In this document: positions 52,131-62,167 of the stretch, piece by piece | How the letters are laid out: every line of letters starts with the position of its first letter | Numbering within the stretch: the first letter of the stretch is position 1 | NCBI RefSeq assembly: GCF_016767715.1 | Contig: NZ_CP050145.1 | Span: forward strand, 1,860,001 to 1,924,000 | Length of the DNA stretch: 64,000 nucleotides | Origin: Mycobacteroides chelonae | Lineage (GTDB): Bacteria; Actinomycetota; Actinomycetes; Mycobacteriales; Mycobacteriaceae | Direction of reading: 5' to 3' | The notes under the pieces: model-generated | Database searches by the model: none | Told to the model about the DNA's origin: nothing | Seen by the model: only the letters and a program-made list of their open reading frames with translations | Position numbers and translations under genes: made by a program

Positions 52131-52775
52131 ATGATTCGGGCACCTCGATGGACGCTGGCAGTGGCTTGCGCTATGACGATGCTGGCTTCGGGATGCACGG
52201 CCATCGTCGACGGTGACGCGATAGCCACTCCCGGCGAAGAGGGCAAGCGGCTCACCAACCCGAAATGCAGCTCGGTATCGGTGCCGCTTCTGGAAGTGCC
52301 GTTGGACAGCGACTCTGAGCCACGTGTTGAGGTTCCGCAGCCCGCTGGTTGGGAGCGCGTGAAGCGGTTTGAGAGTGGCGTGGTGCGGGTCTACTTGTCG
52401 GCCCCGGATCTTCAAGCCAAAGGGTTTGTTCCGAACGCCACGGTGGCGATGGCCAACCTGACCGGCAAGGTGTCGACTGAGGAGGCAGCCTTCGCCGCCG
52501 AGCAGCAGGGGTTGGAGATGTTCGGCATTACCGACCTGGTCGAAGCGACGGGCACTATCTGCGGGTATCCGTCGAAGACGTTGACCTACAACATGGGTTT
52601 GGGAAAGATCCCTGTTCACCGGGTCACTACCACGGTTGTGGCGGTGAAGAACGACCGCAAGATTTTTACGATCGGAGTGTCGGTACAGGCGTTGGATGAC
52701 ACCGTGGGTGATTTTGACAGCGCCCGTGAAACCATTCTCGCGGGGCTACAGGTCAGTCCGCCCGCTACATCCTGA
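52131..52775 (+). CDS. LpqN/LpqT-family lipoprotein
   Basis: A 214-residue lipoprotein with lipobox MLASGC and the LpqN pattern: VEVPQPAGWERVKRFESGVV, AMANLTGKVSTEEAAFAAEQ, CGYPSKTLTYNMG and a last helix DFDSARETILAGL. LpqN-like proteins bind envelope proteins or lipids in mycobacteria. Its 3' end overlaps the convergent hydrolase gene by 11 bp. Confidence 0.8.
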   Translation: MIRAPRWTLAVACAMTMLASGCTAIVDGDAIATPGEEGKRLTNPKCSSVSVPLLEVPLDSDSEPRVEVPQPAGWERVKRFESGVVRVYLSAPDLQAKGFVPNATVAMANLTGKVSTEEAAFAAEQQGLEMFGITDLVEATGTICGYPSKTLTYNMGLGKIPVHRVTTTVVAVKNDRKIFTIGVSVQALDDTVGDFDSARETILAGLQVSPPATS

Positions 52776-53823
52776 TATCGGTTGCCGGAGAGGCCCATTG
52801 GGAATCGATGATGGTGGTGCGCTCCGGTAACGATGGCCGGTAAGTGTCATCTTCTGCCATACGATCGGCAACGCTGGCGTGAATCCAGGCGCCATCGGGG
52901 ATGCGGCGGCGACGGAATATCAGCAGTGCCCAGAGCCAGTTGACTCGATGAATCTTGCCCATGGCATAGGTGGATTCAACCGAGCAATATCGTTGGTATT
53001 TTTCAGTATTGAGTAGCAAGCCGTGTTGGGCGGCGCCGTCGATGACCCATTTGAGTGCGATGTCGGAAAGCCTATCGTCGTCAGCGTAGTCGCCGCCCAC
53101 ATCGGAATGTATGCCGGCGAACCACGCTTCATCGACGAGTCGTTGATCGCCCAGGTACTTGATGAGGTATTCGCGGTACGGCCGGCGTTTCTCGTCAATG
53201 GCCACCGCATGTCGACCGGCCAGCGCATTGGGAACACTTGGTGCATAAGGCCATTGCATACTGCGCTTGAAGATGCCGGGCGCGCTGACCGTGTCCCAGA
53301 GCCCTAGGTAGGCGATGGGAATGGCAAATTTTCCGTCCTCGCGGCGGGCTACGGTCCGCGAGAACGAGTGCAGCTGATCCCATCTTTTTGCGGACCAGCT
53401 TTCGCACGACTGCGCATACAGGCTCACCGCGTACGGCACGAGGTTTTGCGAGCCGGGCCGCAGCATGCCCACCGAATTAAGAAGCCCGGCAAGGCCTCTT
53501 GCGCAGAACGCACCGCGGCTGAATCCGAAAATGAAGATGCGGTCTCCGGGTTGCCACCGTTCGATCAGATATGTGTAGGCCTGGGCCAGCTTGGCCCGCA
53601 AGCCAACCCCGAATGCGATGCCCATTATGCGAGCGGCGAATTGACCTATCGGGGCGTAGGTGCCAATGGCGGGATCGGTGCCGACTCCGGGGTCGTAGTA
53701 CGAGATCTGCCGGTCGCTCAGATCATGAATCACCATGTCATAGCCACGGACGACATTCGTGTTTCCCGAGGCACGGATTTGGTTGCCCGTGCCGTCGAAG
53801 CAGATGACGATGTTCTTGGTCAT
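52765..53823 (-). CDS. DUF2235-family alpha/beta hydrolase
   Basis: A 352-residue hydrolase. It opens CFDGTGN (8-14), has the nucleophile elbow GFSRGA with S102, and further family motifs GLWDTV and HSDVGG that carry the catalytic acid and His region. DUF2235 proteins include Tle1-like phospholipase effectors and intracellular esterases; no signal peptide is visible. It is the last gene of the operon 56217-52765. Confidence 0.82.
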   Translation of the reverse strand: MTKNIVICFDGTGNQIRASGNTNVVRGYDMVIHDLSDRQISYYDPGVGTDPAIGTYAPIGQFAARIMGIAFGVGLRAKLAQAYTYLIERWQPGDRIFIFGFSRGAFCARGLAGLLNSVGMLRPGSQNLVPYAVSLYAQSCESWSAKRWDQLHSFSRTVARREDGKFAIPIAYLGLWDTVSAPGIFKRSMQWPYAPSVPNALAGRHAVAIDEKRRPYREYLIKYLGDQRLVDEAWFAGIHSDVGGDYADDDRLSDIALKWVIDGAAQHGLLLNTEKYQRYCSVESTYAMGKIHRVNWLWALLIFRRRRIPDGAWIHASVADRMAEDDTYRPSLPERTTIIDSQWASPATDIRM

Positions 53824-53835
53824 CCTCGTGTCGTG

Positions 53836-55200
53836 TTAGTCCTCGCCATCGTAGGGCTTCGGATCGTATGGCGAGGCGTGAGGATCCTGGTAGTCGACAT
53901 GCTCTTCGTTCCACACGCCGATGACTGCGGGGGACACCTTGGGCAGCGTGCCGATTAGCTCATTGCCGTTGTCAAGGCTCACCAGGAACTCCGGGGTGAA
54001 GTGCTGATCCTCGTCCTCCTGGTGGTGCTGGCCTGCGGTACCTGGGGTCATCATGGTCGGCGGCTGAGCGATGCCCATGCCCGACATTGGAGACACCGCA
54101 GGTGCGGCCGAGAGCCCCATGCCGGCACCTGCGGTGTAGGAACCGGCGATGATCGGCCCGGCGGCGAGGGGAGTGAGATCGGCGTTCTGGTCCTTGTCCT
54201 TGTTTTCGTCCTTGTTGATGGTCGGTTTGCCCCACCGGCCGATGCCATAGGTCCCGGGGACTGATCCCGTGTTCGGACCGGTTGCGGTGGTGCTTCCACC
54301 TGAGGATGGTCGTGTCCCGGCGCCCGCTCCCGCGGCAGCGGATGCTGCGGCCGCGGGGCCTCCAGCGCCAGCTCCGGAGCCGCCACCCGCCGCACCTGCG
54401 GCAGCACCCGCTGCGCCGGAGCCGCCGGAGGCGGAGGCTTGCGCAGGGTCGGCCAGAGCCGCAGCTGCGGCCGCGCGTACCGCGGCCTCATCGATGGGCT
54501 TGATCTGGTCAGGTTTGATGTCCTTGCCGGCGCCCAAACCGGATAGCGATGACGTGGTGTTGACCGGCATGGTTACCGCATCTGCGAGCTGTGGAGCCGG
54601 TGGGAGTGCCGGAAGACCCGATCCTGCCTGCTGCGAGACTGGTGTCCAGACATTCCGCATGATCATGCGGGCCTCATCTTGTTTCTGTTGCGCGAGCGCT
54701 TGTTGGGCGTAGTGCTGCTCGTAGTCGGCCTGTGTATTGCCTTTGAGCTCTTGCACTTGGACTACATCGGGCATGAGGCTCTTGATCTGCGTCATCGCCG
54801 TTTCGACCTCAGCGGGCTTGGTGGCCATGAGTGACAGTCCGTCACTGACCTTTTCGGCGTGAGTCTTGTAATCAGAGACGCCCTGTTTGGCGGCCTCCGC
54901 GCCCTGACCGGTCCATTGCGCGCCCACTGCCGTATCAAAGGTGTGCTTGAAGTCGTCCAACGCCTTGCTGAAGCCGGTGGCTAGCTTTTCCCAGTCTGCA
55001 GAGACCGCTAGAGCGTCTCCAGGTTTGAAGTCATCAGACGCCGCCTTGATTGCAGCATGCGACCAACCGCCGAATTCCTCGGCCGGGACACTAACCGACT
55101 CGGTTCCGCCATCGATGTTGGCCCCATGCTGGCGCTGTCTTGCATAGACCACGTCGCGTTCGCGATTACCCCTGGTCCAGCCATCTTCTTCTCCAGTCAT
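53836..55200 (-). CDS. Type VII secretion-associated protein with WXG motif and Ala/Gly-rich linker
   Basis: A 454-residue protein. The N-terminal 150 residues are helical with W96-T-G (AQWTGQGAEAAKQGVSDY), the WXG-type hairpin of ESX substrates. Next come an Ala/Gly-rich linker (about 245-315) and a C-terminal part with a Pro/Asp-rich end. The layout is like EspB/PPE-type substrates, but it has no toxin or PPE signature. Start ATG 55200 follows AAGGAG. Confidence 0.7.
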   Translation of the reverse strand: MTGEEDGWTRGNRERDVVYARQRQHGANIDGGTESVSVPAEEFGGWSHAAIKAASDDFKPGDALAVSADWEKLATGFSKALDDFKHTFDTAVGAQWTGQGAEAAKQGVSDYKTHAEKVSDGLSLMATKPAEVETAMTQIKSLMPDVVQVQELKGNTQADYEQHYAQQALAQQKQDEARMIMRNVWTPVSQQAGSGLPALPPAPQLADAVTMPVNTTSSLSGLGAGKDIKPDQIKPIDEAAVRAAAAAALADPAQASASGGSGAAGAAAGAAGGGSGAGAGGPAAAASAAAGAGAGTRPSSGGSTTATGPNTGSVPGTYGIGRWGKPTINKDENKDKDQNADLTPLAAGPIIAGSYTAGAGMGLSAAPAVSPMSGMGIAQPPTMMTPGTAGQHHQEDEDQHFTPEFLVSLDNGNELIGTLPKVSPAVIGVWNEEHVDYQDPHASPYDPKPYDGED

Positions 55201-55287
55201 GGCCGCTCCTTCATGTCGTGGCGTGCGACTAGCTCTTTAGGTACAGACGTCACTGGCGCCGATCCGGTTCCATCTTTTTGAAGATTC

Positions 55288-55833
55288 TTATAGAGGGAAG
55301 TACGGGAGAAAGGCCTCTAGATTCGCGCGCGCGGCGGTAAGGCAATCCGGGTAGGGACTGAAGTCGTCGTGAAGCGTCCCCAAGACGATGCCATATACGC
55401 CGGTCGACGCCGCTACGTCCATCGAGCATGCGTGTTTCTCCGGTTGCGGCGACGTGTAGGCGCTAAGCACATGACGTCCATTGAGTTCGAACTCGCGTTG
55501 ATCCCAGTGATTTGTAGTTTTCTTGAGCATCTCGAGTGTGTAGTTCGATGCAGCAACAGTGAGGTAGTACTCGTTCTGTGAGCGGTACTTGCAGAAGACA
55601 TTCTCTATATCGCCATTGGTTTGGCTGTCCGACCGGGGTGTCCCTTTGTTGAGCTGTTGCCTCTCGATAACGCTTGCGGGAACAATCGTGCACGGATCAA
55701 CAGTGATGTGAATGCGTCCCGCCGTATTGGTTGTATTGGTTGAAACCAGTGACGTGACAGGCGCTTCAGGCACCGAGCCTGCACAACCAGCGAGGGTGAG
55801 AATCAGCGATGCGAGGACCGCGAGCCGACACAC
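55288..55833 (-). CDS. DUF3558 lipoprotein
   Basis: A 181-residue lipoprotein with lipobox LTLAGC and the DUF3558 core: ITVDPCTIVPASVIERQQLN, FCKYRSQNEYYLTV and CSMDVAASTGVYGIVLGT with the conserved Cys pair. Found often between ESX-related genes in actinobacteria. It sits between the two secretion-associated genes of this operon. Confidence 0.75.
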   Translation of the reverse strand: MCRLAVLASLILTLAGCAGSVPEAPVTSLVSTNTTNTAGRIHITVDPCTIVPASVIERQQLNKGTPRSDSQTNGDIENVFCKYRSQNEYYLTVAASNYTLEMLKKTTNHWDQREFELNGRHVLSAYTSPQPEKHACSMDVAASTGVYGIVLGTLHDDFSPYPDCLTAARANLEAFLPYFPL

Positions 55834-55848
55834 GTGTCTATTACCTGG

Positions 55849-56217
55849 TTATCCGCCGTGTGATCCAAAACTATTGGCGTTGTTGGTATCAGTTGCCTTG
55901 TATCCGCGGCGTAGTGCAGTAAACAGATCCATCATCTGGTCAACTTGATCGATATGTGACTGGAAGGTCTTGGTTGCGCTCGAACCGTCACCAGACGCCT
56001 TTTGTTGAAAGGCTTTGGCGAGCGCGGCGCCTGATCCGAGATGTCCCTCAGAGAACCCAAGTGGGTACGTGCTCAGGATCTCAGCATCCTGCGTCAGATC
56101 CTTTAACGCTTGCTTGTAGGCGACACATGCGGCCAGGATGTTGTCGATAGCGCCATCTTCTAAGTGCAAGACGAGGCTGCCGTTCTTCGCGTTCTCGATC
56201 AGCTGATCCACAGACAT
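55849..56217 (-). CDS. Small helical ESX-type protein, first gene of the operon
   Basis: A 122-residue all-helical protein, about the size of WXG100 relatives but without a clear WXG. It has two long amphipathic helices (LAACVAYKQALKDLTQDAEI, TFQSHIDQVDQMMDLFTALR). It precedes the DUF3558 gene by 15 bp and is a likely partner of the 454-residue protein. Confidence 0.55.
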   Translation of the reverse strand: MSVDQLIENAKNGSLVLHLEDGAIDNILAACVAYKQALKDLTQDAEILSTYPLGFSEGHLGSGAALAKAFQQKASGDGSSATKTFQSHIDQVDQMMDLFTALRRGYKATDTNNANSFGSHGG

Positions 56218-56318
56218 CGAGCCCCCTCAGGTCATGGCCGGATTTGGCCAGGTCAGGTTCATCGTATGTGTATAGGACGTCGATCGTTCCGGATCGGTTC
56301 CATCGAATTTCCACAAGT

Positions 56319-57389
56319 TCACCCGCCCCAGCGTCGGCGCACCTCGGTGTATCGCCAGCCCAGCGCCGCCAACGCCCACGTCACGATGAACAAGGCCACG
56401 ATCACGTAACCCATCGCGGCCAGATCCAGCCCGCCTACCGCCGCCAGCGGACCCGTCGTGATGTTCAGCTTCTCGGTGAGAATCGAAATGATCTCCTGCG
56501 AGCCAATCAACACGGCCACCGCCACCGACAACCCGGTGATCACCAGGTTGTAGTAGATCTTGCGTGCGGGCTCGTGGAACGCCCAGTCATAGGCGAAGTT
56601 CATCAACGACCCATCGAGTGAATCGAACAGTGACATCCCGGCACTGAACAGGATGGGTAGCACCAAGATCGCGTACCAGGGCAGCCCGGTCACCGCGGCC
56701 CCGCCGGCGATCACCAGCAGTGACACCTCGGTCACCGTGTCGAAGCCCAACCCGAACAACAGGCCCACCGGATACATCTGCCAGGGCTTGCGGATCGCCG
56801 CCATCAATGGCCCGAAGAGCCGGTTCAGCCCGCCGCGATTAGACAGCTCGCGCTCCAACGCCGCCTCATCGACCTCGCCGCCGCGCATCCGCTGGGCAAT
56901 CCGGTAGATCCCGATCAGTGACACCAGGTTGAGCAACCCGATCAGCAATAGGAACGTTCCGGACACCGCCGTCCCAAACACGCCCGTCCACTGCTGCAGT
57001 GACGAGCTTTCATCGGAAACATTGGCCGCCAACGTCTTAACGCCGAGCGCCAGCAGCCCGACCATGATGAACACGATCGACGAGTGCCCCAGCGAGAACC
57101 AGAAACCCACCGACATCGGGCGCCTGCCATCGGCAACCAGCTTGCGGGTCGTGTTGTCGATGGCCGCGATGTGGTCGGCGTCAAAGGCATGCCGCATACC
57201 CAGCGTGTAGGCCGTGACTCCCAGCCCCACCCCGAACACGCTGCCCTGCACAGTGAAATGAGCGGGCGCGACGAGAAAGAGCAGCATGCCCCAGCCCAGG
57301 ACGTGCAGTGCGCCCACCGCGACGCTCATTCCGATGACGCTGCGCCTTTGACCCTCGTCCAAACGACGCCACGCGGTGAGAATCTGCAC
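56319..57389 (-). CDS. nicT: Nickel/cobalt transporter, NicT/HoxN family
   Basis: A 356-residue permease with eight membrane helices. The signature RHAFDADHIAAIDN (from R66) carries the metal-binding His and Asp; LGFDTVTEVSLL and SLFDSLDGSLMNFAY are the other family motifs. It imports Ni2+ or Co2+ for urease, hydrogenase or cobalamin; cobC and cobD are close by. It is the counterpart of M. tuberculosis NicT. Confidence 0.9.
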   Translation of the reverse strand: MQILTAWRRLDEGQRRSVIGMSVAVGALHVLGWGMLLFLVAPAHFTVQGSVFGVGLGVTAYTLGMRHAFDADHIAAIDNTTRKLVADGRRPMSVGFWFSLGHSSIVFIMVGLLALGVKTLAANVSDESSSLQQWTGVFGTAVSGTFLLLIGLLNLVSLIGIYRIAQRMRGGEVDEAALERELSNRGGLNRLFGPLMAAIRKPWQMYPVGLLFGLGFDTVTEVSLLVIAGGAAVTGLPWYAILVLPILFSAGMSLFDSLDGSLMNFAYDWAFHEPARKIYYNLVITGLSVAVAVLIGSQEIISILTEKLNITTGPLAAVGGLDLAAMGYVIVALFIVTWALAALGWRYTEVRRRWGG

Positions 57390-57399
57390 GTCTGCGAGC

Positions 57400-58212
57400 C
57401 TAGACGACCTGCTTACCCATCCGCTCGCGCAATCGCATGTCCCAGATGAGCACGGAGTAGGACAACGTCCACAGCTGCGCGGGCAGCATCCGATCGGCGA
57501 TCCGCAGCGCGCTTAGCAGCGCGTCGAACCGGCGCTGGTCCCGATCCGACCACGGAACCTGCAACAACTCCCGGAACTGCGGCGGCAGAAACCCTTTGGT
57601 GGCAAACAGATTGAACCTCCCCGCCGCTCGCAGCGGCCAGGGCAGCATCTTGAACGACGCGACACCCAGCAGATGCTCGCGCACCGGCGCGTCGATCCGC
57701 AGCCCGTCGAGGGAACGTTTCCAGTAGTCGTTGAACGCATCCCGATCCGGCGGCCACTGCTCGGGCCGCACCTGCAAGGCCGTGCCGATTCGCGCTCCGT
57801 CGCGGTAGATCTCGTCGGCCGTCTCGTCATCGAGGGGACCGTGCAGTGACTCGTAGGCCTGCACGTAGTACTGGTACAGACACGCGGCCACCCACAGCTG
57901 CAGATCAGGATCGAAGGCGTTGTATCTCACCGGGCTTGTAGACGTCGAGCGCACCCGACGGTGCACCGCGTCGACACCGCGCTTCATCACCGCGCGATCG
58001 TGCTGGCTGCCCATCGTCGCGACGGCCAGAAACATCCCGGTGGTCCGGGCTCGTTTGAACGGATGCTTGTAGACATTGCCGCTGTCGACAGGGCTCTCCA
58101 GCACTCCGTATCCGACACCGGGGTGTGAAAGCTGCATGATCACGTTCGAGGCAGGCAACAGCAGCGACGCGGGATTCACCAGGTCCACAAGCCTGGCAGG
58201 CGAGTGCTTCAT
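57400..58212 (-). CDS. DUF2236 (MpaB-type) protein
   Basis: A 270-residue protein with family features [40 protein letters not shown] and [11 protein letters not shown]; the His and Trp residues resemble the haem-binding pattern of rubber-oxygenase/MpaB proteins. In M. tuberculosis a DUF2236 gene lies next to cobD as well. Substrate unknown. Convergent spacing to nicT is only 10 bp. Confidence 0.8.
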   Translation of the reverse strand: MKHSPARLVDLVNPASLLLPASNVIMQLSHPGVGYGVLESPVDSGNVYKHPFKRARTTGMFLAVATMGSQHDRAVMKRGVDAVHRRVRSTSTSPVRYNAFDPDLQLWVAACLYQYYVQAYESLHGPLDDETADEIYRDGARIGTALQVRPEQWPPDRDAFNDYWKRSLDGLRIDAPVREHLLGVASFKMLPWPLRAAGRFNLFATKGFLPPQFRELLQVPWSDRDQRRFDALLSALRIADRMLPAQLWTLSYSVLIWDMRLRERMGKQVV

Positions 58213-58240
58213 TGCACAGCAAATTCTATAGGGTGTTTGC

Positions 58241-59185
58241 GTGTCGCGCCGAGGATTTCGCGCCGCGGGTATAGCCCTCGGTTACGCCCTGGACCTGCGC
58301 TTTGGCGACCCACGGCGGTTTCACCCGGTCGCCGGTTTCGGGCAGGCCGCTGCTGCGCTGGAGTCGTACACCTACCGGGACACCAAGCTCGCCGGGGCGG
58401 CCCACACCACCGCACTGTTGACCGCTGTCACCGCCGCCGGGTGGGCCGCCGAACGTGCGGCACGCCGCTCCGCGACGGCCACCGTCGTCGTGACGGCCGT
58501 CGCGACCTGGGCCACGCTCGGCGGAACCTCGCTGGTTGGAGTCGGCGCCCGGATGTCGGACCACCTGTATGACAACGACATCGACGACGCACGCGCGCTG
58601 CTGCCATCTCTGTGCGGCCGGGACCCGAGCCTGCTCGACGTCGACGGCATCGCCCGCGCCACCGTGGAATCTTTGGCCGAGAACACTTCCGACGCCCACA
58701 CCGGTCCACTGGTATGGGCGGCGCTCGCCGGAGTGCCCGGTGCGCTGGCCTACCGCGCGGCCAACACCCTGGACGCCATGATCGGCCACAAGTCGGCCCG
58801 GTACCTGCGATTCGGCTGGGCGGCAGCACGGTTGGACGACGTGCTCAACCTGCTTCCGGCCAGGGTCACCGCGCTGGCCACGGCGCTCGCGGCTCCCTTC
58901 CTTGGGGGCTCAGCCGTCGCGTCGCTGCGTGTCTGCCTGCGCGACGGGCATCGCCACCCCAGTCCCAACGCCGGCGTGGCTGAGGCGGCCTTCGCCGGGG
59001 CCCTCGGCGTGCGTCTGGGCGGCCCGGTTCGGTATCCGTACGGCGAGGAGGTCCGTCCCACCTTGGGCCGTGGCGGCGCACCCAGGGTGGGTGATGTGTA
59101 TGAGGCAGCTCGGCTTTCGCGTGCCGTCCAGCACGTGACGGCCGTTATCGCGGTGCTCGCTGCGCTGCGTCAGCGCCGTCCGTAA
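58241..59185 (+). CDS. cobD: Cobalamin biosynthesis protein CobD (CbiB family)
   Basis: A 314-residue membrane enzyme that attaches the aminopropanol arm to cobyric acid to give cobinamide. The N-terminal [20 protein letters not shown] and the central [20 protein letters not shown] (the conserved 'AVESVAENT...DG' block) are diagnostic; several membrane helices follow. Start GTG 58241. The tail overlaps the convergent SURF1 gene by 16 bp. Confidence 0.93.
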   Translation: MSRRGFRAAGIALGYALDLRFGDPRRFHPVAGFGQAAAALESYTYRDTKLAGAAHTTALLTAVTAAGWAAERAARRSATATVVVTAVATWATLGGTSLVGVGARMSDHLYDNDIDDARALLPSLCGRDPSLLDVDGIARATVESLAENTSDAHTGPLVWAALAGVPGALAYRAANTLDAMIGHKSARYLRFGWAAARLDDVLNLLPARVTALATALAAPFLGGSAVASLRVCLRDGHRHPSPNAGVAEAAFAGALGVRLGGPVRYPYGEEVRPTLGRGGAPRVGDVYEAARLSRAVQHVTAVIAVLAALRQRRP

Positions 59186-59985
59186 CGGTCGGCCAACCGC
59201 TCCTCGGCAGTCTTCGGTACCCCGGGTTTCGCCGCTTTCACGGCAGCGGCCGCGGCGCGGCGCTGCCTGATTTCGGAGAACACGAAGTACCCCAAGCCGA
59301 TTGGCGCCAGAATCCCGAACGCGATCCACTGGATGCCGTATGAGAGGAACGGCCCGGCGTCCAGCTGCGGCAGCGGGATCGCCCCCAACCCGCCCGGCTG
59401 ATTCTCCGAGAGCTGTAGATACGGCTCGGCAAGCGGAGTCTTCAGTAGCGTCGCGACCTGCCCGGGAACGATCGAATACACCTGGTATTCACCGTTTTCC
59501 AGGAATGGTGCCTTCTCCGACTGCTGTTCGGATTCCCGCAGCCGCGCGTTGATCGTGACCTGCCCGGTGGGCGCAGGGGGTACTGGCGGCGCACTGGTGC
59601 CCTGCTCGGGACGCACATAGCCGCGATCCACCAGAATCGCGGGACCACCGTCGACCTGGAAGACCGTCAGCGCTTCATAGGCCGGCTTGGCGTCGATTAC
59701 GCGCAGCCGGGCCAGCACCTGGCGATCCGGCAGATAGTGGCCCGTTGCCGTCACACGGCGCCATTCGGAATCCTCGGGCATCGAATGATCAGGCCGTAGC
59801 TCATCTTTCAGCGGCACCGGGTCGGCGCTCACCGAATGGGCGATGCGGCTGTTCTCCCGTGAAGTCTTGGTGTTCTTGCCCAGCTGCCAGGGAGCCAGCA
59901 CCGTGAAACACAGGTATGCGAAGGCGACGACGACCAGCGCCAGGGCAATCCAACCCGGGCGCAGCAGGAACGCGAGCCGTCGCAT
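59170..59985 (-). CDS. SURF1-family protein (cytochrome c oxidase assembly)
   Basis: A 271-residue membrane protein of the SURF1 family. N-terminal helix (GWIALALVVVAFAYLCFTVL), the PWQLGKN motif, the loop with WRRVTATGHYLPD and ILVDRGYVR, and a C-terminal helix (WIAFGILAPIGLGYFVF). Helps insert haem in terminal oxidase. Start ATG 59985 shares one base with the ptpA stop (TGATG). Confidence 0.9.
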   Translation of the reverse strand: MRRLAFLLRPGWIALALVVVAFAYLCFTVLAPWQLGKNTKTSRENSRIAHSVSADPVPLKDELRPDHSMPEDSEWRRVTATGHYLPDRQVLARLRVIDAKPAYEALTVFQVDGGPAILVDRGYVRPEQGTSAPPVPPAPTGQVTINARLRESEQQSEKAPFLENGEYQVYSIVPGQVATLLKTPLAEPYLQLSENQPGGLGAIPLPQLDAGPFLSYGIQWIAFGILAPIGLGYFVFSEIRQRRAAAAAVKAAKPGVPKTAEERLADRYGRR

Positions 59986-60473
59986 CAGCTGCTCTCTCGC
60001 TCCGCGAGTGTCTGGTCGACCCACTCGTGCAGGCCGGGCATCGCGGCCTCGATGACAGACAGCACATCCACGAAATCGTCGCGGCCGCCGTAATACGGGT
60101 CCTCGACATCCATGGCCGCCCGGCTGGCCCGCGGATCGAAGGACCGCAGCAGCCGCACTCGCTCGGGGTCGGCTCCCAGGTGCAGCAGCATCCTGGAGTG
60201 GTTGCGTGCCAGGGCGATGATGAGATCGGCGCTCAAATGATCGTCGTCTACCTGGGCCGCGCGGTGATCCGTCGGATAGCCGTATTCGGCCAGCACACTG
60301 GTCGCGCGTTCGTCGGCGGGCTGTCCGGCATGCCAGTCCCCGGTACCGGCGCTGCTGACACGGACCCGATCGCCCAGGCCGCGTTCGGCGAGCTGATGCG
60401 CCAGCATCTTTTCGGCGATGGGGGAGCGGCAGATGTTGCCGGTGCACACGAAGGTGACGTGCAGCTCAGACAT
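59985..60473 (-). CDS. ptpA: Low-molecular-weight protein tyrosine phosphatase PtpA
   Basis: A 162-residue phosphatase with the active-site loop VCTGNICRSP: Cys10, then Arg16 (C-x5-R), and the general acid Asp in DVEDPYYGG. In M. tuberculosis PtpA is secreted and affects phagosome maturation. It overlaps the kinase/HAD gene by 8 bp, as in M. tuberculosis, where the ptkA product phosphorylates PtpA. Confidence 0.92.
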   Translation of the reverse strand: MSELHVTFVCTGNICRSPIAEKMLAHQLAERGLGDRVRVSSAGTGDWHAGQPADERATSVLAEYGYPTDHRAAQVDDDHLSADLIIALARNHSRMLLHLGADPERVRLLRSFDPRASRAAMDVEDPYYGGRDDFVDVLSVIEAAMPGLHEWVDQTLAERESS

Positions 60474-61128
60474 GAAGCTCCTCGCGCAACTCCTGCGGGG
60501 TACCGACGCGCCCGATGATCCATTCGGCAAGTTCGCCGGGAGCGCCGTCGAAATCCGTTGCTCCATAACCCCAGTCGACGACGACGGTGCCGATGCCGTG
60601 GGCGGCCGCGCCCTCCACATCGTGCACCCGATCGCCGACCATCACCACGCCGGTCGCCGGAATCTGATCCAGCTGGGACAGCGCGTGCGCGATCACATCG
60701 GCCTTGCTGGACCGCACACCGTCCGGGCTCGCACCCGCGATCACCTGGAAAAACTCGGCAAGCCCGAAATGCTCCAGGATGCGTGCCGCGATCGGCTCGG
60801 ACTTAGATGTAGCCACCACCATGGGCACCCCGGCATTGCGTAGCCCGGTCAGTACGTCGTGGATGCCGTCGAACATCTCATTGACGGCCCATCCACGTTC
60901 GCCGTAGTCGGCGCGGTAGGCCGCAATCGCATCGTCGGCACGGTCGCCGAGGCCCATCGAGCCGAGGGTGATGTGCATGGGCGGTCCCACCACTCGCGAC
61001 GCGATATCGCCGGTGGGTTCGGGGGCGCCGACATGGCTGAGCGCGTGACGGAAACTGGAGACGATCCCCGGTGCAGAATCGGTCAAGGTGCCGTCGAGAT
61101 CGAAGATCACCAGCATCGGAGGAGCCAC
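60466..61128 (-). CDS. ptkA: HAD-superfamily hydrolase, PtkA orthologue
   Basis: A 220-residue HAD protein. The motif I is FDLDGTLTD (D10, D12), motif II VVATSKS, and the motif for metal-binding MVGDRVHDV. The gene order makes it the orthologue of M. tuberculosis PtkA, described as a tyrosine kinase for PtpA. PtkA of M. tuberculosis is longer by about 70 N-terminal residues (a disordered part), which this protein lacks. Start ATG 61128, divergent from cobC. Confidence 0.85.
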   Translation of the reverse strand: MAPPMLVIFDLDGTLTDSAPGIVSSFRHALSHVGAPEPTGDIASRVVGPPMHITLGSMGLGDRADDAIAAYRADYGERGWAVNEMFDGIHDVLTGLRNAGVPMVVATSKSEPIAARILEHFGLAEFFQVIAGASPDGVRSSKADVIAHALSQLDQIPATGVVMVGDRVHDVEGAAAHGIGTVVVDWGYGATDFDGAPGELAEWIIGRVGTPQELREELHV

Positions 61129-61150
61129 CCCCCTACATTAGTGTCGAGAC

Positions 61151-62167
61151 ATGACTGGGCCGCGAAAGGGAGTGCGCTACCACGGCGACCAGGCGCTGAC
61201 ACCCGGCGTCCTGGACTTCGCTGTGAACGTGCGCGCTGTTGCGCCGCCGCGGTGGCTGCGCGACCGTCTCGCATCCCGGCTCGATGACCTGGGCGGTTAC
61301 CCGCGCCGGGCCGATGAGGAGCGCGCCATCGCGGCGATCGCCGAACGACATGGCCGAACAGTCGACGAGGTGTTGCTGCTGGCCGGCGCCGCCGAGGGCT
61401 TCGCGATGCTGCCTCGGTTGAACCCGCGACGGGCCGCGGTGTTCGCGCCGGGCTTCACCGAACCGGAAGCAGTCCTTGCCGAGGCAGGGGTCCCCATCGA
61501 CCACGTGGTGTTGCCGCCACCCTTCGCTCTCGGGCCTCATCATGTCCCCGGCGAGGCCGACCTGGTGGTCATCGGGAACCCCACCAACCCGACCTCGGTG
61601 CTGCACCGCCGGGCGGATCTGCTCGCGCTGGGTGGCCCTGGGCGAATCCTGGTGGTCGACGAGGCCTTCATGGATGCGGTGCCGGGTGAGCCGGAGTCGC
61701 TGGCCGGACACCGACTGCCCGGGCTTGTCGTGCTGCGCAGCCTCACCAAGACGTGGTCGCTCGCGGGATTGCGCGCCGGCTACGCCGTCGGTGATCCCGA
61801 GGTGCTGGGCAGGCTCGCGCATGGCCGTGCGCATTGGCCCTTGGGCACACTGCAACTCGAAGCCCTCTTCGCCTGCAATACCCCGGAAGCGATTGCACAC
61901 GCCGCGCAGGACACGCAGCGTCTTGTCGAGACGCGCCGTGAGCAGGCGGACGCGCTGCGCGGCCTGGGACTGACGGTCGCCGATGGATCCGCACCGTTCC
62001 TACTGGTGGCCGTGCCCGATGCGGAATTGATGCGAAAAGGGCTGGCGGTCAATAACATCGCTGTCCGCCGCTGCGACACCTTCGTGGGGCTCGACGGAGA
62101 CTATCTGCGGGTGGCGGTGCGATCCGAATGGCCGGAGCTGGTGCAAGCGATGAAGGAGATTCTGTAG
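61151..62167 (+). CDS. cobC: CobC-type PLP-dependent aminotransferase (cobalamin pathway)
   Basis: A 338-residue fold-type I PLP enzyme related to histidinol-phosphate aminotransferase and threonine-phosphate decarboxylase, needed for the aminopropanol arm of cobalamin. Marker residues: IGNPTNPTS with N143, the VVDEAFMD Asp170 and the Schiff-base Lys200 in [10 protein letters not shown]. Start ATG 61151. Its stop shares a base with the Nif3 start. Confidence 0.88.
   Translation: MTGPRKGVRYHGDQALTPGVLDFAVNVRAVAPPRWLRDRLASRLDDLGGYPRRADEERAIAAIAERHGRTVDEVLLLAGAAEGFAMLPRLNPRRAAVFAPGFTEPEAVLAEAGVPIDHVVLPPPFALGPHHVPGEADLVVIGNPTNPTSVLHRRADLLALGGPGRILVVDEAFMDAVPGEPESLAGHRLPGLVVLRSLTKTWSLAGLRAGYAVGDPEVLGRLAHGRAHWPLGTLQLEALFACNTPEAIAHAAQDTQRLVETRREQADALRGLGLTVADGSAPFLLVAVPDAELMRKGLAVNNIAVRRCDTFVGLDGDYLRVAVRSEWPELVQAMKEIL

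Noticed and set aside
53836..55200. PE/PPE gene
   Set aside because: No PPE or PE N-terminal signature; only a WTG hairpin motif and an Ala/Gly-rich linker are seen.
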